Source: Cylindrodendrum hubeiense
Taxonomy: Eukaryota; Ascomycota; Sordariomycetes; Hypocreales; Nectriaceae
Reading direction: 5' to 3'
Assembly (NCBI GenBank): GCA_014621425.1
Contig: JAANBB010000017.1
Coordinates: forward strand, 1 to 64,000
Length of the DNA stretch: 64,000 nucleotides
The notes beneath the pieces were generated by a model. It had not been told where the DNA came from, did not search any database, and was given only the letters and a program-made list of their open reading frames with translations. Position 1 is the stretch's first letter. Every line of letters begins with the position of its first letter. The position numbers and the translations under genes were made by a program. Shown in pieces: positions 23,637 to 35,700 of the stretch.

Positions 23637-24779
23637 ATGCCTGTCGCCTTTAATGCCCGTGCCGTCCTCCTCCTCGCCATCCTCCTTGTCAGCATCGTCT
23701 GGTGGCTCGCCCAACAGCCGCTCTTCGACCACTCGCCCACCCACCGCATCTCGGAAATCGATCTCGCTCTCACTCACTCCCTCCCGCACATCAACTTCTC
23801 CTCCCCGCGCGCCGATCACCGCGCCTACTACGCCTCCGACGCCGCACACGACCTCTGCACCGCTCACGGCTACACCGTCTTCCGACCCCGCGATGCCTCC
23901 CTCTCCGGCGAGCGCAAGATCTACGATCTCTTCATGGTCAACACAGAGCTCGACTTCCTCGAGATCCGCCTCCGCACGCTCTACGAATATGTAGACTACT
24001 TCGTTATCGTCGAGTCTCCTCTCACCTTCCAGGGCGGCCCCAAGAGCCTCACCATCCGCGATGCCTGGGACCGCTTCGCACCCTACCATGACAAGATGAT
24101 ATACCACGAGTTGCGATTCCCGGATGGCTTCAAAGCCGAGCGCACCTGGGATTACGAGGATCTGCAGCGTGACGCCATGTTCCTTCAGGTCTTCCCGGGC
24201 CTCACCGGCCGCCAGGCCCCCGTGAACGGCGACGTCCTCCTAGTTGCCGACGTCGACGAGATTCCTCGCCCCGCAACCCTCCTGGTCCTGCGAACGTGCA
24301 ACTTTCCTAGGCGCCTCACCCTCTCCTCCAAGTTTTACTATTACTCGTTCCAATTCCTACACGTTGGTCCTGAGTGGCCGCACCCCGAAGCGACATTCTA
24401 CGAAGGCATGGCAGGCACCATCCCTCCCACGAACCTGCGCACCGGCGATGCGGGTATTCCCCTGCTGCGGGACCTCGAGAAGGGCGTCCTGGGCAATGCT
24501 GGGTGGCACTGTAGCTCGTGCTTCGCGACGATGGATCAGTTCCTCAACAAAATGGCCAGCTTCTCCCATGCGTGGATGAACAACAAGTACTATCGCGACC
24601 GCAACCGCATTGCCGACGCCGTGCGCACCGGCGCTGATCTCTGGGGCCGCAAGGTGGACGTATTCGATCGTGTCGAAAACAACCGCGACGTACCGCGGTG
24701 TCTACTCGAGGACGAGGAGCGCTTCCGGTACATGTTGAACAGGGATGGTGAGACCGCGGGGTTCACGGACTATCCATGA
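23637..24779 (+). CDS. Glycosyltransferase family 17 protein (beta-1,4-N-acetylglucosaminyltransferase-like)
   Basis: Single-exon gene of 380 residues. Residues about 9-25 (AVLLLAILLVSIVWWLA) are a membrane anchor, so this is a type II Golgi-type protein with a lumenal catalytic domain. GT17 features are present: DLFMVNTELDFLEIRLRTLY, the YFVIVESPLTFQGGPKSL segment, a DxD metal-binding motif D205-V-D207 in VADVDEIPRP, and GWHCSSCFATMDQFLNKMAS near the C-terminus. In animals GT17 (MGAT3) adds bisecting GlcNAc to N-glycans; the fungal acceptor is not established, so the substrate is open. The preceding leader is CT-rich. The start is fixed because the signal anchor begins directly after it. Confidence 0.9.
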   Translation: MPVAFNARAVLLLAILLVSIVWWLAQQPLFDHSPTHRISEIDLALTHSLPHINFSSPRADHRAYYASDAAHDLCTAHGYTVFRPRDASLSGERKIYDLFMVNTELDFLEIRLRTLYEYVDYFVIVESPLTFQGGPKSLTIRDAWDRFAPYHDKMIYHELRFPDGFKAERTWDYEDLQRDAMFLQVFPGLTGRQAPVNGDVLLVADVDEIPRPATLLVLRTCNFPRRLTLSSKFYYYSFQFLHVGPEWPHPEATFYEGMAGTIPPTNLRTGDAGIPLLRDLEKGVLGNAGWHCSSCFATMDQFLNKMASFSHAWMNNKYYRDRNRIADAVRTGADLWGRKVDVFDRVENNRDVPRCLLEDEERFRYMLNRDGETAGFTDYP

Positions 24780-26630
24780 TGAGTGTTTATAAAAGGAGCA
24801 TCCGGAGTATATTTGGGAATATGTAAAATACCATTTGCTGGCATTACTGGGGCGAAATAGACGTTAATAAGATACCATCAAACGTATGCCACTGTCCCTC
24901 GCGGGTTCGACGGACGACCCCTCTTATATCCACGAAGCCCCTTCGTAATGTCCCCGCCTCTCCTCACTCACCCACACCTCACCAGTCCCGGGGCCGAAAC
25001 ACACGCTTCTCCGACGTCGCCCTTGCTCTAACCGGCACCAAGGCCGAACCGCTCCATTTCCCGCCGCCGGCGAAACCCTTCTAACCACGCTCCCGAAGGA
25101 GAAGCCCCGCTGCCCTAGTAGGTTTGCCCTAAGCCAGTGCCCGCCGTTGTGAATCGAGCTTTGTCTTCCCCTTACCACAACCCCTATTTCACTCCCATTC
25201 TTCTTCTGGATGTTTGAATGGGTTCGTGACGGCATGGATCAAGGGCCTGCGGGTGTGTTCCTACATATGTGGGCCACACAGATGCCATCTGCCATGTGCA
25301 CTGGCACGTGAGACCCCCAAGGCGTCTCCCTTCGCGACAAGACCCACGCCGCTCAACATCCCTTTGCTCAAATCTGGCTTCAGAAACGAGCATTAACCAC
25401 CAGCTGTTAGCATGTTGTCCCTTGCTGCGTGTGGAAAGCTAGATCGCCGACACACTCGTATTCAGCAACCAGCCGATGCCTCAACTCAAGCGTGGCCCCT
25501 TTCGACCACGTAACCGATACCAGATCCGCTTCCGCTACCCGTGGAGGATGCGCGGTACAGCCCACAGGACCAAGCACGTCTGTGACATCGACACTAAACG
25601 TACTGGAGCTTAATTGTCTAGGTTCTTAGCAAAACTTGCAAGGAAATCAGTACTAATACCTTGCCCAAAGTTTAGGGAGTATACACAGCCATTGTTACAG
25701 TCGAACACTGCTACCAAGTCGGCTTGGCTCAAGAAGCCCCGGTCATGATACTTCGATTTGTGGTGGACGGCCGACAAAAATCAGGGGTGACCCGTCGGGT
25801 GATGGACACGCCAGAAGAGAAGCCAAAAAGCCATCCGCCTAGCGCCGAGGTGACGATTCGCTCAGAGTCTCCGGCCACGATCCAATGAGACTCGCAAATC
25901 TGCCCCGGGCCGAAACCTCATTCACCGATATCATTTCCCTGTCGGCCACCGGGAGCACTTCTTTGCCATCTCGTTTCTGTTCCCCGTCCCTTCTTTCCCT
26001 GGTCCCTTTTATTCCTTCCTCTGACGTCTGTTCCTCGCGTCGTCGCATCGATTTTTTTTTTGCCTTGTGAGTACCCGCTCCGCCACCCCCCGCCAGCCCT
26101 CCGCCACCTCCGTCCGCGACAACCCCCGGCCTCCGAACCCCTCACGGCTCCGCCGCCCGTTTCAACCCCGGCCTGAATCGGGGGGTTGAAATGGCCATTA
26201 TTCTCCGTTGACGTCGAGGACGGTCTCGGGGCCATTCCAGGCTGGCGATGTGCCCTTCTCCCTGGACCACTGCAGATCATTGTCTTTGTCTCGGTAGACA
26301 TTGCTCCGTGTTCCCCGTGATACCCACCTTCACATCGTCATGACCTGACCAGCCAGCCGCCGGCCAAGGGTTAGCATGGCCTCCAATTCGAAGAGAAAGC
26401 CGACAGCAGTCCGGCGTCGATCTGGACCACCCGCTGGCATTCTCGTCCCCCTCGTCCCTCCCCTGGGTCCAACGAAAATCCACCGCCGGCCGGGGTAGCG
26501 AAGAACCCGAGAAAATCGGACGACGTCGAAGCGAAGCGAGAACAAAAGCGGTGGACAGCGGAACCTGCAACCTGCGAGGAAAAAGAAAAAGGGAAGCAAA
26601 GGAAAAAGGAAAAAGAGACGACAGGGAAAC

Positions 26631-26655
26631 GAGACAACCAGACAACCAGACAACA
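26631..26655. repeat. Short tandem repeat AGACAACC
   Basis: Three consecutive copies of an 8-bp AGACAACC unit within purine-rich non-coding sequence. Confidence 0.7.
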
Positions 26656-27550
26656 AGACGACGACACCGGTCCCCGGTCCCCTCCCAGGTCGCCAGAAGC
26701 GCGCAAGGGAAGGGGCGGCAAGACAGCCCCGGACCCAGTAGAAAGCATCCACGATGGCCCGGTCGGAGAAAAACGACACAGGCGAGAGGGGGCAGCAGCA
26801 TGCGGATGCAGGGCCACCGAAGGGACTGGGCTGGCAGGCGACGGGGGCGAAAGCAACGAACAGAGAACCCCCCCAGAGGAGTCGAGGACCCAAACGGGAC
26901 CCCAAAGGGCGGCGACGCGGCGCTTGTCAACTGCAGCGATGAGTTGGCCAACGCATCAAGTGGTCCGTGTGTAGCCATGAAAGTCCTCAACCCATCCCCC
27001 TCACCCCCGGTCCCCGTTCGCCGCTTGTTTTCTTTCCCTTCTCGCTCCCATCTTCTTTTTATTTTATTTCGTCTTTGCTTCTCCTCGCTGTGCATATATA
27101 TTCCCCCGGCTTACTCCAAAAGGCGCCCTTCCTTCGGCTTGCGCGCCGTCGTGGGGCTGCGTTGTGGGTTGGAGAAGCACCCAGAGGTACACGGTCCGGT
27201 ACACCCACACCCACCACCAACAACACCCTCGACCAGTCCTCACCTCGCCTCACCTCGCCGCCCTCACCCATGTCCCATGTCCCATGTCCACTCCCGCCTC
27301 GTCAACATATAACGTCCCGGTATTCGTCGCCTTGCTCCCGCACTCAACTCGGGGCATGCCTGCAATACTCCCCCTAGCTCGCCACAGCTGCCCCCAGCTG
27401 CTCAACACCTGGCTTGCCTCGAGGGTCCTGGTCTACTTCAAAAACAGGGTGTCACCCTCTCCTCTCGAAACTCGTTCAAGATTTGATTCCAAAAAAGTAT
27501 CGACTCGCTCACTCGCTCTCTCGCTCTCTCGCTCACTTCACATTTATTTC

Positions 27551-27592
27551 TCACTGCTTCTCACTGCTCGTCACTGCTCGTCACTGCTCGTC
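27551..27592. repeat. 10-bp tandem repeat TCACTGCTCG within a pyrimidine-rich leader
   Basis: Four copies, the first imperfect. They directly follow CGCTCACTCGCTCTCTCGCTCTC-type repetition at about 27505-27535. Confidence 0.8.
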
Positions 27593-27761
27593 ATCATTTC
27601 GGGGACAACCAAATTCGTCGCGACATCATCATTCAGTCATCATCCGTTTCCGATCAGCCCGCTTGCAAAGTACCTACGCAGGCTCTGGCTGACCTTCCTA
27701 CTTATGCTTACTCAAACAAGCTTCCTGCCAAGGAGAGAGAATCAATCAATCAACCACACAA

Positions 27762-27896
27762 ATGTCTGAGATTTGGCAAGCGCCGTCTCTCGTGTTCCAG
27801 AAAATGCCCTTGTCCGCCATTCTAGCCAGTGCTGAACTTTCCCCTCCCCGAAGCCATGCTCCATCAACAATAAAACCCCAGGACAACACCAACTAG
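27762..27896 (+). CDS. Possible small ORF, 44 codons
   Basis: An ATG in good fungal context (CCACACAAATGTC) follows a long pyrimidine-rich, promoter-like leader. The frame begins MSEIWQAPSLVFQKMPLSAI and stops after about 44 codons. I recognise no family. It could be a small protein, an upstream ORF, or chance within a non-coding transcript. Confidence 0.25.
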   Translation: MSEIWQAPSLVFQKMPLSAILASAELSPPRSHAPSTIKPQDNTN

Positions 27897-28201
27897 AAGA
27901 AGCCTTCGACATGACTGTGAAGCACCGCTCATGGGCTGACAGACTATCTGGGAATGTCATGAGCTCGTGAGAGAGGAAGTTTATATATGTTACCGTGTGT
28001 CCACCAACTGCTTCGCCGCAAGGCCGGCCTTTTATGTCTTTCCTTTGAAATCATCCTTTTCATGGCCCAGCTCAAGCTGGGATGTTTGACCTAGTCTCAC
28101 AGTCGAGACCCGGAAGAAGCGGTGCCTTCATCTCGACATCAGCCTGTCATCCCTCAGGTCTCTCTCTGATGTTGACCATGAGGACCGGCGGCTCGCCTGC
28201 C

Positions 28202-29093
28202 TCATGCTGCTCGGCTGGCCCACTTCATCAGGAACTCCACCACTGCATCCAGGTTGGTTTCTTCTTTCGCACTGATCCCATAACAGCACACCTCGCGTTC
28301 CCTTATGCTCTTTAGGTCGAGTTCGTCAATCAGTTCGTCCACCGACAACTTCTCTGGGAGGTCAGACTTGTTTCCGAGGATGAGCAGCGGGATCCCGGCA
28401 AGCGATTTGCGGCCCATGAGGTCATGGAGCTCCTCCTTGGCCTGGGGGATCAACTCGAGATCGGCAATGTCGACGATGAAAACGATGGCGCTCACGCCCC
28501 GACAATATCTCTCCCACATGGTGCGGAACCTTGGCTGGCCACCGATATCCCAACACTTCAATGTAACATGGCCTCGTTGCACCTTTTTCATATTAAACCC
28601 GACGGTGGGGATCGAGCTACACGGAATCTGGAGTCAGCTAGTGCGGCCATATCCAACCAGGAGCCGAACCGGCCAGTCCCGGCGGACGATACGAGCTATC
28701 ACGGGATGCGCTTACTCAAGGGTGAACTCTCCTCCCTACGGAACGCGACAGGGATCAGCAAGTGATTCGCGGATAACCGAGGGCGCAATGGGAAGGATAG
28801 AGACTTACAGCGAGAACTCTTAACAACGAGGTCTTTCCGGCATTCTGCAGGCCGACCATGGTCACCTCCATCTCCATCGCCCTGGAGTCTCAACGTCAGT
28901 CTATCGGCAAAGTGGAAGCCTCGGACAAGGTGCCTCGGGCACGGAGCCGCGGGCAAGGTGCCGAGGTGGGGGATCAAAACTGGAGAAGCCAGCCATGCGC
29001 CGGGAAAACATCCCGCGCATGGTTCTCGGCCATGGCTACTCACCAGAACATGCGCAGCAGCCAATCGTAGACCCTCCGGAAGATCCCAGCCAT
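28202..29093 (-). CDS. arl8: ARL8-type small GTPase (Arf-like 8)
   Basis: Arf-family GTPase that in animals recruits kinesin and tethers to lysosomes; the filamentous-fungal role is presumably on vacuoles or endosomes. Exons 29044-29093, 28809-28881, 28716-28735 and 28202-28616 join in frame to 185 residues, the ARL8 length. The start [17 protein letters not shown] is the amphipathic ARL8 N-terminus, which lacks the glycine of myristoylated Arfs. G-motifs: P-loop GLQNAGKT, switch-region [31 protein letters not shown], and NKSD. The third exon is only 20 nt; without it the frame and the GGEFTLD switch I segment are lost. The 5' end faces the Pol I subunit gene across 3.6 kb. Confidence 0.95.
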
Positions 29094-32000
29094 GTTTCTA
29101 TCGGGTTGCGCAAGCGCAGGTCGGATCGCAGGGGAAGAGGTCGGACGAAGGCGGGGGAGGATCGACCGATGGAGCAGCTATGCAAAGCACGAAGCTAGCT
29201 GCGGTCGGAGGCGGGAGGAGGTTGAAGAGGATGTTGGCGCGGGTTATCTTTGGGGGTGGGAAATATCTGAGAGACGGTGAAAGATGTGGCGGGCGGGGGT
29301 GCTTTATGGAAAGGGAATTATTGTTGGCGCTCAGGCGTAGGGACGCAGGGACGACGGACGGGGGTGCGGCTCAGGAAGAAAAGCGACTTGTATAACCGTG
29401 GCAGCCGACGAGTAACATCTGCAACTGGTAAGCTGTGTGCGCCAGCGTCTGGGCGTCGGGGTCGGAAGCAGAGCGGCGATGGGGATGGAGGAGGAGAGGC
29501 TCGTGGTGCAACGATGGAGGAGCAGCAGATTGGCACAAGGTGACGCCTGGGCGGACGCACAAAAAGGGCCCCACCTGGGACGAGATGACGGCCGAGACAG
29601 CAGAGGACGGGCACCGGAACGGGCACCTAGGAGCCACCAGAGGACCACCAGAGGCCACCAGAGGCCACCACCAAGGCCACCAAAGAGCACGAGCCTTTAG
29701 GCCCTGGAGGGGGGAGGGATGGGGAGGGGGTGGGAACGACCCGTGCCTGGCGGCGCAGGTAGCGTCAGTTTTAGCGCAGCGCAGCGCCAGTGGAGCGTGG
29801 GCGGAAAACGGGCGACGGATAGGGGAGCTGTGGCAACGGAGATACACAGTCGATAGATGCAAAGCAGATGTGTTCCGGACGAGCTCAGGCAACTAGCAGC
29901 CGCAGAAGCGAAACAAACAGAGGTGAGGTGCGCGGTACAAAGTGTACTGAGTGGCCGAAACCGTGGCCGCGGGGTGTTGTGACTTTCCAATCTTCAATCA
30001 CCTGGTCCAGCCTAGAGGTGGCAGGCGTAGTGTGGGTTAACCGCTGCGGCGTCTCATTCGCCTTGACCGGGATCAAAACTGCTAGGGGCGATGATCGACC
30101 AGGGCTTGGGACGTCAACGTCAGTGCTCCCGGGCGTCAAGGGCCTCGTCTCCAGCAGAGCGGCTACAGCTCGCCGCGCAGCGGGTGATGGCAGCGGTGCA
30201 GTGGGGATGGATGTTTGATGTTGTTGTTTTTAGCCTTGTTAGATCCCGTTGCGGTTGGCTGCAGGGTCCTCTTTGGGCGGGAACTGGTAGCGATCTGTCG
30301 GCGTCGCGGCGAAGAGCCAGGCGGTAAGTTGTAACTCGTAACAGCGGCGGGAGCTCGGGGCCCTGGGTTCGAAATCGGCGCCTCGGAAGTGGGCGACCCG
30401 TCGTTCCGTCTCGTCTGCGAGCGGCTTACAGATGTATTGGCGAGTGTGAGTGTGGGTTGCTCAAGGCACCATCCGTTATCGTAAGGCAGCGTCCGGCCAA
30501 GACGGGGAAAGCCAGCAGTGGACGAAGAGCCAGAACAGGCACTGGCTCGTCTCACTGGTCACTGATCCACAGGTGCGGGAGGAGCTGCCACCTTATTTAG
30601 ATCGCTGCGAAGGTGCTTGTGTCAGATGTGTGCCTGGGTGCGTGAGCGCCTTGTCGCAAAGCCCAGCACCTGTACGGAGGCTGTGCCCCAGGTGCCTCTG
30701 CCGGGGACGTTGCAGCAGGGGCAAGGGACGGCTCGGGGGGGGTAGAGGGCGCCTACCACAGAACAGGACGTGAGAGCTGAGTCAACTGACACACGACGGC
30801 TGGATAAACTCTTTTGCCTCGGCGGCACACCGGCGGCTGACGAACGGAGAGCTCGAGTCCGGCTCCAGACGATGGCGACGGTAGCTAAACGGGGAGATGC
30901 GGAGGACGTGGAGGGCGCGGAGGGCGTGGCAGCCGGGACGGAGGCGGGAGAAAATGGCACTGGAGGAAAATACGCGTGGATGAAGATGACGGATCTGAGT
31001 GAGATGAGATGGGGCGAAGAAGATAAAGAGGCGACGAGTAGGTCAGGCCGGGTATAAAGGCAGCAACAGCTCCAACAATAACAACCGACCGAACAAGGAA
31101 GCTTCTTCGCACGCAAAAGTGGACGGTGGTACCTTATGTCTGTACAGACATGTACCTGGCCGCGTCCGAGGCCGCCTGGGCGGAGCGAGGTACTGCCGCG
31201 TCGAACAGGAGATCCAACAGCGGCCTCATCAGCAGAAGAATCAAAAGCACGGCCGTGATTGAACAGCACCGACTGCTGGTGAGAATCTTCAGGGCAGTCC
31301 CTTGTCGCAATGGGTTATCGTTCTCGTCCTCGGGAGCAAAGACCGGGTCAAAGGCGGAGGCGGAGAAAACCAAACGGCAACGGCAGCGGCACAAAGGGAG
31401 TAGTTATGCGCCATCGGCAACGCAGGTTGGGCTGCAACAAGCATGGTCGTCCGACTGTACCTCGTGCTAAGCAACCTTCATGGCTGGTGGCGAGCGTGCT
31501 GGTTGGTGGTCTTGATGCTGGTGGTGGTGTTAGTGGTGGTGGCTTGGGTGAGAAAGAGCTTCCACTAGGTCGAGAGCTCTGGCCTCGGTCTCGCTGTGCA
31601 GCAGTTCAGGGCGCATTACGCATCTTTCCGGGACAGGACATGTTAGGGAGCGCTGGGAGCAAATGGGAGTCGCATCTCTGGAAAGAGGGGATTGTCCTTC
31701 CTCTCTGGCGGAGCTGGGCTGCACGTCTACGCAATGGATGCCTTGGACTCGGGATATGGCTGATGCATCAGAAGGACTTGGCCCCCAAATCCCCACGACT
31801 CCGCCAACGAGTTGCATCGCCATCCTCCAGGCACCGGTTCCATGAGTAAAGCGGCCTCAGGTCATTGGTTGCCGCATGAGGAGAGCAAGCGAAAACGACG
31901 CTGTCGCTTGTGGGAGGGTTGGCACTGAGAAGGGAAACGATGGGCCTTGCATGCCTGTGCAGCTGCACTGTACGGTACGAAGCAGCAAGTATTCGGGCCT

Positions 32001-32737
32001 AGCACCAGTATTGGGCCTTGGACCTGGAGCTCCTTGGGTCTTCCCTGAGCGCCGCCGTCGACGATTGCTCATGTCCCTTGATCCCAATTATTGTTCATCT
32101 GCCTCTCGGTTCGTCTCCTGGGAGCCTGAAACATCGCCCCTCATTTACAACTGCTTCACGGTTCACACAGCATCATGTTCCACAGGTGTTGATGCAAGCC
32201 CCTCCGGTCCTTCCCTTCTCGATTGACAAGGGTTAATCATATTTGTTTCATTATACGCTGTTTCAACTGCAGACCCTTTCTAGGCCCGAGACTGCGTCTT
32301 GGCGAGGTGCGATGGACGAGATGACGGACTCTGACGGACGCAATGGACGGCTCTTTGGCGGGGGCTTCTGTCTGATGTCGGTACGTACCCGCTCTGATGC
32401 TGCCCCTCATTCGTTTGCTCTCGGTCCTCCCCGGCCCCGCCCACCACTATCGATAACGCCGGCTCTCATGTGACCTGAGCTTATCGGTATTTTTTTTTTT
32501 CTGATAGCTCGACCGGCCTTTTTTTTCGTTGCGCTGGGTCCCGGGATAGCCTCAATTTCTCTGCAGCATCGCGAGCGGCCCATCGGCGAGTCTCTACCGC
32601 TCTCCCTCGATTCTCCTGCCAGTCAGAAGCCTGCGCGGTGATTACATTTTAGACCTCTGCCGAGTACAACCCCTGCTTGCGACGACGCAACACTACGATC
32701 CAAGAACACCGGCGTCCCGCCTCCGACTTCTGTCACC
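29094..32737. other. Long divergent upstream region of ARL8 and RNA polymerase I subunit genes
   Basis: 3.6 kb of GC-rich sequence in the left half. ORFs up to 215 codons on both strands have low-complexity translations without domains. A GAGGCCACCA-type 10-bp repeat lies at 29632-29688. T-runs at about 32490-32500 and 32519-32527 precede the polymerase gene. A GGGTTCGAAATC at about 30366 resembles a B box but has no matching tRNA fold. No gene supported. Confidence 0.45.
29632..29688. repeat. Imperfect tandem repeat, unit GAGGCCACCA
   Basis: About five imperfect copies of a 10-bp unit in GC-rich non-coding DNA. Confidence 0.65.
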
Positions 32738-35700
32738 ATGGCGCCCTCGGCCACCAACACCGAGTGGGACCACCAGTATCACACTCTCCGTCGTGAGAAC
32801 CTCTTCCGAAATCCTCCCAAGGACCACACCGCCTATCCAGCCCTTCAATTAGCCGTGGATCCTCACATCGAGTCCTTCAATGGTCTCTTCCGCAATGATG
32901 GCAAGCCTGGCCTGGTTGCCCATGCTCTCGCAGACATTGGCACCAAGACATACCTAGATGGCGACGACAGGTCTGGCCTCGAGGGCAGAAACCGCCTCTC
33001 TATCCGGATCAAGGATGTAACCCTCCAAAAGGCCCAGGTCCCACCCTCTAACAAGTTGGCGCGCAACCGCCAAATTTTCCCTGCCGAGTGCAGAGAGCGT
33101 CATGTTACGTACAGAGGCCGACTTTCCGCTACCTTTGAGTATCAAATTAATGGCGGTGACCCTGTCGAGTTTGTCCGAGAATTGGGTCAGGTGCCCATCA
33201 TGGTCAAGGTACGAACCGGCTCTTGTCGTTTTACTTCGTTTTACTAACACTACGACAGTCAAACAGATGTCACCTCGAAAACAATTCGCCTGCACTCTTG
33301 GTTGAGCGAAAGGAGGAGTCAGAGGAACTCGGTGGCTATTTCGTCGTCAACGGTATCGAGAAGATCATCCGAATGTTGCAAATGAACAGGCGAAACTTCC
33401 CAATGGCCATCAACCGACCCAGTTTCCAGAACCGTGGCCCTGGATACACTCCTTACGGTATCATCCTTCGAGCAGTCCGACCCGATGAAACGTCTCAGAC
33501 CAATGTCCTCCATTACCTCAACGACGGAAACATGACATTCCGTTTCTCTTGGCGCAAGAACGAGTACCTCATCCCGGTCATGATGATCCTGAAGGCACTC
33601 GTCGAGACCAATGATCGAGAGGTTTTTGAAGGATTGATCGGCCCTGCCGGCTCTAAGTCGACTGAGAACACTTTCTTGACTGACCGAGTGGAGCTCCTTC
33701 TGAGGACTTACAAGTCTTACAACCTGTACACCAAGTCGGAGACCCGAGCATACCTCGGTGAGAAGTTCCGAGTGGTGCTCGGAGTCCCAGACACCATGTC
33801 CAACATCGAAGTTGGTACCGAGTTCCTGCGAAGAATTGTCTTGGTTCACTTGGGCAACATCGACGTCACTGAGGAGCAGGACAATGAAAAGTTCAAGACG
33901 CTCCTCTTCATGATCCGAAAGCTCTATGCCCTCGTTGCTGGAGAATGCGCTGTTGACAACCCAGATGCTGTTCAAAATCAGGAGATTCTATTGGGTGGAT
34001 TCCTCTATGGCCAGATTCTCAAGGAGCGACTTGACGAGTTCCTGAGCGTCAACGTCCGTGCCTCTCTTCGAGACTTCTTCCGAAGATACCCAACTGTTCC
34101 AATCACCTCTGAAGACTTCCGCAAGGACTTCCCTAACACCATCTTCCGAAAGGCCAACGAGAACCTCGGAAATGCCCTGGAGTACTTCCTGTCCACCGGT
34201 AACCTGCAAAGCGCGTCCGGTTTGGATCTGCAACAGACGGCTGGTTTCACAGTTGTTGCAGAGAAGCTCAACTTCCTTCGATTCATCAGTCATTTCCGCA
34301 TGGTGCATCGAGGTGCTTTCTTTGCCCAACTCAAGACTACCGCTGTGCGAAAGCTACTCCCCGAGTCTTGGGGTTTCATGTGTCCCGTCCATACCCCTGA
34401 TGGTTCTCCCTGTGGTCTTTTGAACCATCTGGCCCATAAGTGCAAGATCATGACGGACTCAGTCGACGTCTCCCGTCTGCCTGCCCTCGCTGCTGAGCTT
34501 GGTCTGGTCGAGACATCTTCAGCCTCGACCGAAGAGAGCGTGGTTGTGATGCTTGATGGCAAGATCCTTGGTTGGTCTACCCCGAAGGAGTCTCTGAGAA
34601 TCGCAGATTGCTTCCGATATTGGAAGGTCGAAGGAACCCACGGTGTTCCTTTGCAGTTGGAGATCGGATATGTGCCTCCATCTCATGGCGGTTCATACCC
34701 TGGTATCTACATGACTTCTACGCCATCAAGAATGGTGCGACCAGTCAAGTATCTCCCTCTCCAAAAGGAGGATTATGTCGGCCCGTACGAGCAGCCGTAC
34801 ATGACGATTGCTGTTGTCCCTCAGGAGATTGAGTCTGGCAGGTCCACCCACGTCGAGTTCGATCCGACCAACATTTTGTCTATTCTCGCCAACATGACCC
34901 CCTTCTCCGATTTCAACCAGTCTCCTCGAAACATGTACCAGTGTCAGATGGGTAAACAAACCATGGGAACACCAGGCACCGCGACCCGCCACCGTACCGA
35001 TAACAAGAGTTACCGAATTCAGACCGGCCAAACCCCAGTCGTCCGAGCACCTCTCCACAACACCTATGGTTTCGACAACTTCCCCAACGGTATGAACGCC
35101 ATCGTTGCTGTCATTTCTTATACCGGTTACGACATGGACGACGCCATGATTTTGAACAAGAGTGCTCATGAACGTGGCTTTGGTCACGGTACCATCTACA
35201 AGACCAAGAAGATTTCGCTCAAGGATGACTCGAGAACCAAGGCTAGCAAGAGTGTCACCAAGGCCTTTGGTTTCGCCCCGCACAGCTACGTCAGTGCGAG
35301 CTACCAGGGAATGCTTGATGATGACGGTCTGCCTCACGTCGGCCGTATGGTCCAGGAGGGAGATGTCATCTGCGCCTGGCACACTGTTACTCCTGACTAC
35401 AACGGCAAGATGGTCAACTTGGACGGCCTTACCCACTACGAGAAGTACAAAGATTCTGAGACTGGCTTCGTGGAGGAGGTGCGATTGATTGGAGCCGAGA
35501 CAGGCAATGAGCCGCTGCAAACCATATCTGTCAAGTTCCGTGTTCCTCGATCGCCCATCATTGGTGACAAGTTCTCGTCTCGTCACGGACAGAAGGGTGT
35601 TGCCTCGCAGAAGTGGCCAACGTCCGATCTTCCCTTCTCCGAGTCGGGAATGCAGCCGGATATTATCATCAATCCCCACGCGTTCCCTTCTCGTATGACG

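Larger units (their letters stand above)
24780..28201. other. Long gap between convergent genes; promoter-like sequence but no recognised gene
   Basis: 3.4 kb between the 3' ends of the GT17 and ARL8 genes, far longer than the other convergent gaps here (0.4-0.5 kb). It holds a T9-10 run at about 26051-26060, purine-rich sequence at about 26570-26660, a TATATATA element at about 27095, an extended pyrimidine-rich tract at about 27440-27700 with 10-bp tandem repeats, and a 44-codon open frame at 27762. Long overlapping ORFs at 26277-27312 are GC-rich on both strands with low-complexity translations and look non-coding. An unannotated transcript is plausible. Confidence 0.5.

Noticed and set aside
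26277..27312. Overlapping ORFs of 161-272 codons on both strands
   Set aside because: Low-complexity translations produced by purine/pyrimidine strand bias; no domain, and both strands are equally open.
30355..30380. B-box-like GGGTTCGAAATC, possible tRNA gene
   Set aside because: No matching A box, acceptor stem or anticodon arm upstream.
30622..31269. 215-codon minus-strand ORF
   Set aside because: Ser/Pro/Arg-rich, no recognisable domain, overlaps open frames on the other strand in GC-rich DNA.
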